The notes under the pieces were generated by a model, which was not told the DNA's origin, searched no databases, and was given only the letters and a program-made list of their open reading frames with translations. A DNA stretch of 64,000 nt, from assembly GCA_003248935.1 (NCBI GenBank), contig QFQF01000001.1:62001-126000 (forward strand), written 5' to 3'. How positions within the stretch are numbered: the first letter of the stretch is position 1; every line of letters starts with the position of its first letter. Shown in pieces: positions 57,506-64,000 of this stretch. This DNA comes from Sphingobium sp. (lineage in GTDB: Bacteria > Pseudomonadota > Alphaproteobacteria > Sphingomonadales > Sphingomonadaceae). The position numbers and the translations under genes are program-made.

Positions 57506-59625
57506 GAGGCAGGCGATTTTCGGGCGACGGCAGGTGGGCGAGCCCTCTGTTGCCAGGGATGCCGGTCTCCCGGTGTGCGCACGGTCCTGATGACATTGCC
57601 TCTCCAGTAAAGGGCAACGCCGCCGGTCCCGGCAAGCGTTGCCTTGTCGACCTTCAGCCACCGCGGGTGGCATATACGCGGCAACCTCCGTTCGCTCACC
57701 ACCACGTCGGCTTCCCCGCATGCGCGCCGCAGGGCTTCAATCGGCACCAGGTCGAAACTGCGGGTGGCGAGCAACCGGCGCCTGCCGCCCGGCGTGTTCA
57801 TGTCCACCATGCACAGATCGCGACTGCATCGCGCCTGCGGCAATGCCTCCAGATCGGTCAGCGTACCCTCATAACCCGCCGCTTCGGTCAGAGTGTCGCG
57901 GACATAGTCCCCGGCCCGGGGACGCAACAGCGCCATGCCGCCATCGTTTGTCCGCACGATCAGGTGGCGGCCATCGCCGGTGATCAATATGTCCGGCTTC
58001 GGCGTCATCAAGATCATCACTATTCCGATGACCATGGGCGCCAACCCCGCCCACCGCACACGGCTTCTCCACAGCAGGCACCAGAGCAAGCCCGCCATGG
58101 TCAGTCCGAACGCCATCGTCGAAATGGCGGGGAGCGCCGCAACCGCGCCGGGCATACCGGCCACCAGATACGCGACGGCCAGCAGCAGGCGGAGCGCTTG
58201 CCCGACCACCCACCAGGCCGGTGCGCCCGCCCCGACGATATCCAGAACCAGCGCCAGCGCTTCGAACGGCATCACCACGAACGTCGTCAGGGGGATCGCG
58301 ACCAGATTGGCGAGCGCGCCCAGCATCCCCGCCTGATGGAAGTGAAACAATGCGATCGGCGCCAGCACGGCCTCTACCGCAATACCGGTCAGGAACAGCC
58401 CAAGCACGCCGCGCGCGATACGTGCCAATGCACCTTCATCCCGCGCCGCCGTCAACGCCTTCAACCGGCGATGCTCGCCAACCGCGACAATGGCGGTCAC
58501 CGCCGCGAAGCTCATCTGGAAGCTTGGCCCCGCCAGCGCCTCCGGCCATAGCAGCAGGACGACGAGCGCGCCCGCGGCGACAAGCCGCAGCGTGATCGCC
58601 TCCCGCCCCAGAGCAAGCCCCGCCAGCACCAGCAGGGCAGCAATGCACGACCGCACCGTCGGCACGTCCGCGCCGGTCAGCAGCGTATAGCCAACCCCCG
58701 CCAGCGCGCCCGCCCCGGCGGCGATCGCCATCAGCGGCCAGCGCAGGGCAAGCGCAGGGACAAGGGCCAGCATCCGCAGGACCAGAAAAATGACGGCGCC
58801 GATCAGCGCGGTGACATGCAGGCCGCTGATGGAGAGCAGGTGGGCAAGGCCGCTGCGCCGCATCGCTTCCGCGTCCTCCTCGGGAATGGCGCCCCGATCG
58901 CCGGTTGCCAATGTCGCCGCGATCGCGCCCGCGCCGCCAGCCACCTGCTCCCGGACATGCTCGGACAGGCGCTGCCGCAATGGCGACCGGCCATCGCCGG
59001 GCGTCTCGACGATCACTGGCGGAATGGCGCGGCCGGTCGCGCCGATCCCCTGGAAATAGGCCCGCTGCGCAAAATCATAGGCGCCCGGAACGGCTGGTGG
59101 CGCGGGCGGCATCAACCTCGCCCGGATCGTCACGACCGCATTCCGTAACAGGCCCTTCGGCACGTCGCCCGCCGCAATGCCGACCCTGATCCTGCCCGGC
59201 AAGCCTTCGGGCTCCCGCGGAGCCAGCATCACCCGCGCGATCCCCTGCGCCGGCAGCGCTTCGACCGACAGGATACGCCCGGTGACCGTCGCGACAACGG
59301 GCCGGGCGATCGGTGGCGTCCCCGTCAGGCTCGCCTTCGCCCAGATGATCAGACAACCCGCACAGCCAAGCAGGGCCACCCCCGCCAGCACGCTCCTGAT
59401 CCTCCCCCCGTCCGCAGCCAGAAATGTTACACAGAACAGAAGGCCGCAGGCCAGGCACCAGGCCAGCCACGTTGCGGGCCCGGGTAGCAGAAACCACGCA
59501 GTAATGCCCGCCCCCAACGCGACCGGAACCCACAGGGCGATCTGTTCCCTATCCCCCTCAAGCCAGCGCTCTATGACCGAAAACAGGACGAATTGTTTCG
59601 GTCGGTTGCGTGGGGAAACCGACAT
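57496..59625 (-). CDS. comEC: ComEC/Rec2-type DNA uptake channel protein
   Basis: 709-aa multi-helix inner-membrane protein. The competence core holds [22 protein letters not shown], and the Competence domain and DUF4131 region precede it. A C-terminal beta-lactamase-like region has lost metal-ligand motifs as far as I can see. ATG 59625 is chosen for GGAG 10 nt upstream; frame extends to 59667. Its end overlaps the convergent lexA end by 10 bp. Confidence 0.9.
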   Translation of the reverse strand: MSVSPRNRPKQFVLFSVIERWLEGDREQIALWVPVALGAGITAWFLLPGPATWLAWCLACGLLFCVTFLAADGGRIRSVLAGVALLGCAGCLIIWAKASLTGTPPIARPVVATVTGRILSVEALPAQGIARVMLAPREPEGLPGRIRVGIAAGDVPKGLLRNAVVTIRARLMPPAPPAVPGAYDFAQRAYFQGIGATGRAIPPVIVETPGDGRSPLRQRLSEHVREQVAGGAGAIAATLATGDRGAIPEEDAEAMRRSGLAHLLSISGLHVTALIGAVIFLVLRMLALVPALALRWPLMAIAAGAGALAGVGYTLLTGADVPTVRSCIAALLVLAGLALGREAITLRLVAAGALVVLLLWPEALAGPSFQMSFAAVTAIVAVGEHRRLKALTAARDEGALARIARGVLGLFLTGIAVEAVLAPIALFHFHQAGMLGALANLVAIPLTTFVVMPFEALALVLDIVGAGAPAWWVVGQALRLLLAVAYLVAGMPGAVAALPAISTMAFGLTMAGLLWCLLWRSRVRWAGLAPMVIGIVMILMTPKPDILITGDGRHLIVRTNDGGMALLRPRAGDYVRDTLTEAAGYEGTLTDLEALPQARCSRDLCMVDMNTPGGRRRLLATRSFDLVPIEALRRACGEADVVVSERRLPRICHPRWLKVDKATLAGTGGVALYWRGNVIRTVRTPGDRHPWQQRARPPAVARKSPASQL

Positions 59626-59698
59626 TTGTAGTGGCTCCAAAGCCATGCTAGGGGGCGTCCGCAACATGAGGCTGAACGGAATGTCAGGGAATCGTTGA

Positions 59699-61147
59699 GT
59701 GAACGCAACCGTTCAGAATGCGGCTGTTTCGGGCCAAGTGGTAACGCGATTCGCGCCTTCCCCCACCGGTTATCTCCACATTGGCGGCGCACGGACCGCC
59801 CTGTTCAACTGGCTGTTCGCCCGGCATCATGGCGGCAGGTTCCTGCTGCGCATCGAGGATACCGATCGCGCGCGTTCGACCGAGGCTGCGATCGACGCGA
59901 TCTTCGATGGACTCGACTGGCTGGGACTGGGCGGTGACGAACCGCCGGTGTTCCAGTTTGCCCGCGCTGCCCGTCATGCCGAGGTCGCACAGGCCATGCT
60001 CGACAGCGGCGATGCCTATCGCTGCTATGCGACGCCCGAGGAACTGGCGGAACTGCGCGAACAGCAGCGCGCCGCCAAGCAGCCGATGCGCTATGACGGC
60101 CGCTGGCGTGACCGCGATCCGTCCGAAGCGCCGGACGGCGCGCCTTTCGTCATCCGGCTGAAGGCTGCGCGCGAGGGCGAGACGGTGATCGAGGATGCCG
60201 TGCAGGGCCGCGTCGTCGTCCAGAACACCGAGTTGGACGACATGATCCTGCTACGTTCGGACGGTACGCCGACGTATATGCTCGCCGTGGTCGTCGACGA
60301 TCATGACATGGGCGTCACGCACGTGATCCGTGGTGACGATCACCTGAACAATGCGTTTCGCCAGCTCGGCATCATTCGCGCCATGGGGTGGGCGGAGCCC
60401 GTCTATGCCCATATCCCGCTGATCCACGGCGCAGACGGCGCGAAACTGTCGAAGCGCCACGGCGCGCTCGGCGTCGACGCCTATCGCGACGAGATGGGCT
60501 TTTTGCCGGAGGCAGTGATCAACTACCTCCTGCGCCTGGGCTGGGGCCATGGCGACGAGGAAATCATCAGCCGCGATCGCGCGATCGACCTGTTTGATCT
60601 TGCCGGTGTCGGCCGTTCGCCGTCCCGCTTCGACTTCAAGAAGCTCGAAAACCTCAACGGGCACTATATTCGGGAGGCCGCCGACGATCGGCTTTCCGCG
60701 CTTGTCGCGCCGCGCGTCTCGGCCCTTCTCGGCCGCGAACTGACGGAAGAGAACGTGCGTCTGCTGGAGCGCGCGATGCCCTCGCTCAAGCCCCGCGCGA
60801 AAACGCTGGACGAGATCGCCGACGGCGCACTTTTTCTGTTCGTGCAACGGCCACTGGATTTTGACGAAAAGGCGGCGCTTCTGCTAGATGACGCCGCGCA
60901 CGCGCTGCTTGAAAAAGCCGCCGATGCCCTCACCCCGGTCCAGTCCTGGACCCTGGAAAGCATCGAAGAAGCGATACGCGGCGTGGCGGAGGATGCCCAG
61001 ATGGGTCTTGGCAAGGTCGCCCAGCCCCTGCGCGCTGCGCTTACGGGGCGAACGACCTCTCCAGGTATATTCGACGTGCTCTTCCTTCTGGGAAAAGACG
61101 AAACGCTTGCAAGATTATCGGATGCCCGCCGGGTGTCCGTAGGCTGA
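59699..61147 (+). CDS. gltX: Glutamate-tRNA ligase
   Basis: 482-aa class I aminoacyl-tRNA synthetase. HIGH motif in [16 protein letters not shown] and KMSKS equivalent in [11 protein letters not shown]. Start GTG 59699 with AGGGAA upstream. It is divergent from comEC. Confidence 0.97.
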   Translation: MNATVQNAAVSGQVVTRFAPSPTGYLHIGGARTALFNWLFARHHGGRFLLRIEDTDRARSTEAAIDAIFDGLDWLGLGGDEPPVFQFARAARHAEVAQAMLDSGDAYRCYATPEELAELREQQRAAKQPMRYDGRWRDRDPSEAPDGAPFVIRLKAAREGETVIEDAVQGRVVVQNTELDDMILLRSDGTPTYMLAVVVDDHDMGVTHVIRGDDHLNNAFRQLGIIRAMGWAEPVYAHIPLIHGADGAKLSKRHGALGVDAYRDEMGFLPEAVINYLLRLGWGHGDEEIISRDRAIDLFDLAGVGRSPSRFDFKKLENLNGHYIREAADDRLSALVAPRVSALLGRELTEENVRLLERAMPSLKPRAKTLDEIADGALFLFVQRPLDFDEKAALLLDDAAHALLEKAADALTPVQSWTLESIEEAIRGVAEDAQMGLGKVAQPLRAALTGRTTSPGIFDVLFLLGKDETLARLSDARRVSVG

Positions 61148-61167
61148 CGCGAACAAAGGAGAACATT

Positions 61168-62454
61168 GTGGCGGACACCAAAGCCAAACTGACGGTCGCT
61201 GATACAAGCAAGGATTACGCGATCCTGAGCGGGACCCTCGGGCCCCAGGTGGTCGACATCCGAAAGCTTTACGGCGACACGGGAATGTTCACCTACGATC
61301 CCGGCTTCACCTCGACCGCGAGCTGCGATTCCGGCCTCACCTACATCGACGGCGACAAGGGCGTGCTGCTTCATCGCGGTTACCCGATCGACCAGCTCGC
61401 CGAGCAGTCGAGCTTCATGGAGGTCGCCCATCTCCTCCTGAACGGCGAACTGCCGTCCAAGGACGAGCTGGAAAATTTCATCAACACCATTACCCGCCAC
61501 ACGATGGTGCATGAACAGCTCACCACCTTCTATCGCGGTTTCCGCCGTGACGCGCACCCGATGGCGATCATGTGCGGCGTGGTCGGCGCGCTTTCGGCCT
61601 TCTATCACGACTCGACCGACATCAACGATCCGCAGCAGCGGATGATCGCCAGCCACCGCCTGATCGCGAAGATGCCGACGATTGCCGCCATGGCGTACAA
61701 ATATTCGGTGGGTCAGCCGTTCGTCTATCCGCGCAACGACCTGTCCTACACGGCCAATTTCCTGCGCATGACCTTCTCGGTCCCGGCCGAGGAGTATGAG
61801 CCCGATCCGGTCGTCGTTGACGCGATGGACAAGATATTCATCCTGCACGCCGATCACGAACAGAACGCTTCGACCTCGACCGTGCGTCTCGCCGGCTCGT
61901 CGGGCGCCAATCCGTTCGCGTGCATCGCGGCCGGCATCGCCTGCCTCTGGGGCCCGGCCCATGGCGGCGCGAACGAGGCAGCACTCAACATGCTGCGGGA
62001 GATCGGGACGGTCGACCGCATCCCCGAATATATCGCCCGCGCGAAGAACAAGGACGATCCGTTCCGTCTGATGGGCTTTGGCCATCGGGTCTACAAGAAC
62101 TACGATCCGCGCGCGACCGTCATGCAGAAGACGGCGAAGGACGTGCTGGAGAAGCTGGGCGTCAACGATCCCGTGTTCGACGTCGCCAAGGAACTGGAGC
62201 AGATCGCGCTCAACGATCCGTACTTCGTCGAGAAGAAGCTGTATCCGAACGTCGATTTCTATTCGGGCGTCATTCTCTCGGCCATCGGCTTCCCGACCGA
62301 GATGTTCACCGTGCTCTTCGCGCTCGCCCGTACCGTCGGCTGGGTTGCGCAGTGGAACGAAATGATCTCCGATCCCGCCCAGAAGATCGGCCGCCCGCGC
62401 CAGCTCTACACCGGTCCGCAGCAGCGCGACTATGTACCGGTCGCCAAGCGCTGA
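61168..62454 (+). CDS. gltA: Citrate synthase
   Basis: 428-aa type II (hexameric) citrate synthase, entry enzyme of the TCA cycle. Catalytic region [19 protein letters not shown] and the [14 protein letters not shown] block. Start GTG 61168 with AAAGGAG upstream. It follows gltX by 20 bp. Confidence 0.98.
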   Translation: MADTKAKLTVADTSKDYAILSGTLGPQVVDIRKLYGDTGMFTYDPGFTSTASCDSGLTYIDGDKGVLLHRGYPIDQLAEQSSFMEVAHLLLNGELPSKDELENFINTITRHTMVHEQLTTFYRGFRRDAHPMAIMCGVVGALSAFYHDSTDINDPQQRMIASHRLIAKMPTIAAMAYKYSVGQPFVYPRNDLSYTANFLRMTFSVPAEEYEPDPVVVDAMDKIFILHADHEQNASTSTVRLAGSSGANPFACIAAGIACLWGPAHGGANEAALNMLREIGTVDRIPEYIARAKNKDDPFRLMGFGHRVYKNYDPRATVMQKTAKDVLEKLGVNDPVFDVAKELEQIALNDPYFVEKKLYPNVDFYSGVILSAIGFPTEMFTVLFALARTVGWVAQWNEMISDPAQKIGRPRQLYTGPQQRDYVPVAKR

Positions 62455-62470
62455 GTACGCACTGATCTGA

Positions 62471-62514
62471 AAACGAAGAAGGCGGCATCCACCCGGACGC
62501 CGCCTTCTTCGTTT
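62471..62514. terminator. Strong bidirectional terminator after gltA
   Basis: AAACGAAGAAGGCGGC (62471-62486) pairs perfectly over 16 bp with 62499-62514. A- and T-rich flanks fit termination from both gltA and the convergent kinase-like gene. Confidence 0.85.
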
Positions 62515-62531
62515 CAGGTTTTCCGTTCCCT

Positions 62532-63935
62532 TCAGCCGACGTCGTCGTTCGCACCGGCGAGCGGCAGGGTGAAGAGGAACCGCGCGCCCTGCCCCGGCGC
62601 ACTTTCGACCCGGATATCACCGTCCATCGCCCGCGCCAGCCGACGGGAGATATACAGGCCGAGGCCGCTGCCGCCGGCCTCGTCGCGTCCAAGCCGCTCG
62701 AACTTTTCGAATATCCGTTCCTGATCGGCCAGCGCGATCCCGCGTCCCTGATCGGCGACGACAACCTGCGCCATCGAACCTGCGCGCTCCAGCCTGATCC
62801 AGACCATCGACCCGCCCGGCGAGTAGCGCAGCGCATTGCCGACGAGGTTGACCATCACCTGCAGCGCGCGGCGGAACTCCCCGGTTGCTGGCAATATCTC
62901 ATCCGATGCCGGAGCGTCGATCCGGATCGCCTTGTCCGCCGCTTTCACCGCGAGCAGCCCCGCCGTGCGCCGGGCGATGTCGGCCATGTCCAGTTCCTCG
63001 CGGGCGACGCTGAAGTCCGGCCGGTCAATCGCCTGCAGGTCGGCAAGATCATCGACCAGTTCCATCAGGTGCCGCCCCGCAGAGCCTATGTCCGCTGCAT
63101 AAGCGGCATAATCCTCCCGCAGAGGCCCTTCGAGTTGCCCACTGATGGTATCGGCATTGGCGACGATACGTCCCAGCGGCTGTCGCAGCGCGCGATCAAG
63201 GCGGCGGCCGAACAGCGCCGAATAGGAAAGCGGAGCGACAACCGGCGTATCGGCGGCCTCTTCGGCCTCACCGAATGGCGCATGCAGCGCGGCAGGGTCA
63301 GCGGTTCCCCGATAGCCGATCAGGCGCCCCGCCACGTCGAACACCGGAGCGCCGGAGAGCAACACGTCCTCTATTCCCTGTACCTTCGCCATCTGTCCGT
63401 CGAAGGGCAGGCGTTCGGCCAGGGCTTCCAGAATGGGCATCCGTCCTTCCGCGTCGGCGACCAGAGCGAAATAGGCGGAGAGACGCGTGCCGGGCGGAGG
63501 CAGAGCGATGCCGCCGTGAGGACCGGGGCCGATCCGGTCGAGCGTGATAAGGCGCATCTGCGTGTCCGCCTGCCACGTCCACCCGCCCTCCGGCGCCATG
63601 GCATCCAGTTCCGCGCTCGCCCGCGGCCCACGCCCCGGCCGCTCGTGCCAGTCCAGAATATCGAGCGCGACCGTCGCGTCACCGCCCGGCTGCGCGCGGA
63701 CCCACAGGTCGATGTCCACACCTTCGCCCGCCGCCATGACGGGACGGGAGATCGCAACATTCATGTCCCGCGCCAGGCGCGCCACGGCCGCCAGTTGCGG
63801 TACGACCAGAGGACCACCGAGCGCGCCGCCCGCTCCAAGCTGGAGCGCAAGGATCGGCGGGTCGGCCGACAGCAGCGAGCCGTCAGCCCCGATGACCGCG
63901 TGCAATGCATCCATGCGCGGCGTCGCCAGCGTCAT
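62532..63935 (-). CDS. Histidine-kinase-like protein lacking the phosphoacceptor His
   Basis: 467-aa soluble protein. A PAS-like sensor region precedes a dimerisation domain whose H-box reads DRALRQPL: Arg248 occupies the place of the His in HELRTPL. The ATP-binding domain is intact (N box NLVGNALRYSP, G1 DQGRGI, G2 GGSGLGLYI). It can bind ATP but cannot autophosphorylate in the usual way. It begins with ATGA overlap to an upstream gene. Confidence 0.85.
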   Translation of the reverse strand: MTLATPRMDALHAVIGADGSLLSADPPILALQLGAGGALGGPLVVPQLAAVARLARDMNVAISRPVMAAGEGVDIDLWVRAQPGGDATVALDILDWHERPGRGPRASAELDAMAPEGGWTWQADTQMRLITLDRIGPGPHGGIALPPPGTRLSAYFALVADAEGRMPILEALAERLPFDGQMAKVQGIEDVLLSGAPVFDVAGRLIGYRGTADPAALHAPFGEAEEAADTPVVAPLSYSALFGRRLDRALRQPLGRIVANADTISGQLEGPLREDYAAYAADIGSAGRHLMELVDDLADLQAIDRPDFSVAREELDMADIARRTAGLLAVKAADKAIRIDAPASDEILPATGEFRRALQVMVNLVGNALRYSPGGSMVWIRLERAGSMAQVVVADQGRGIALADQERIFEKFERLGRDEAGGSGLGLYISRRLARAMDGDIRVESAPGQGARFLFTLPLAGANDDVG

Positions 63936-64000
63936 CCCGCGCGCGCCGTGTCGAGAAGCGCCAGCTTCGCTCGCAATTCCGCCGGCCCACGCAGCACCGC
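63932..64000 (-). CDS. C-terminal end of an unidentified gene at the window edge
   Basis: Frame open to the edge, ending LDTARAG just before TGA. The stop overlaps the kinase-like gene's start by 4 bp, which supports a real upstream gene. Only 22 codons are seen, too few to name it. Confidence 0.45.
   Translation of the reverse strand, partial: AVLRGPAELRAKLALLDTARAG

Overview
The window reads as chromosomal DNA of a high-GC alphaproteobacterium, most likely of the family Sphingomonadaceae. The support is a G+C content that looks like about two thirds, an XrtA-type exopolysaccharide/exosortase locus, a lexA gene under a GTTC-N7-GTTC SOS box, and the housekeeping orders trpGDC-moaC-moeA-lexA and yqeY-dnaG-rpoD. 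I recognised no rRNA, tRNA, CRISPR array, insertion sequence or prophage. The genus cannot be fixed from sequence reading alone.

Region 1 (1-10,000, minus strand) is a polysaccharide export and exosortase A locus. In transcription order it holds a Wza-type export lipoprotein, a Wzz-type chain-length protein, a BY-type tyrosine autokinase, an outer-membrane beta-barrel protein, an ExeA-like ATPase, a NodB-type deacetylase, a FemAB-like protein, a glycosyltransferase and exosortase A, which is cut by the window edge. Most neighbours overlap by ATGA. Region 2 (10,300-18,630) has a divergent GNAT/CelD-like acyltransferase, thioredoxin reductase, a four-gene Anbu operon (circularly permuted ATP-grasp, alpha-E, transglutaminase, Anbu peptidase) and an EnvZ/OmpR-like two-component pair.

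Region 3 (18,700-32,300) is accessory. It has a secreted Gly/Ser-rich protein, a periplasmic EF-hand protein, and a TetR-controlled RND tripartite efflux operon with three palindromic operators, a leader ORF and an unknown 141-aa first gene. These are followed by a 7TM-GGDEF-EAL protein, a MarR regulator and an aromatic-acid-type MFS transporter. Region 4 (32,500-38,700) holds a GH18/NodB/GT2 fusion protein, a small CxxC protein, PPK2, a DUF4170 protein and a rhomboid protease.

Region 5 (38,700-64,000) is mostly housekeeping: greA, a carA/carB operon interrupted by an RraB-like gene and a low-GC small gene, yqeY-dnaG-rpoD, a MoxR ATPase, trpGDC-moaC-moeA, lexA, comEC, gltX and gltA. It ends with a histidine-kinase-like protein that lacks its phosphoacceptor histidine.

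The least explained elements are the RND leader and its 141-aa gene, the interrupted carAB operon, the histidine-less kinase, the GH18-NodB-GT2 fusion and several palindromes or hairpins in intergenic DNA.
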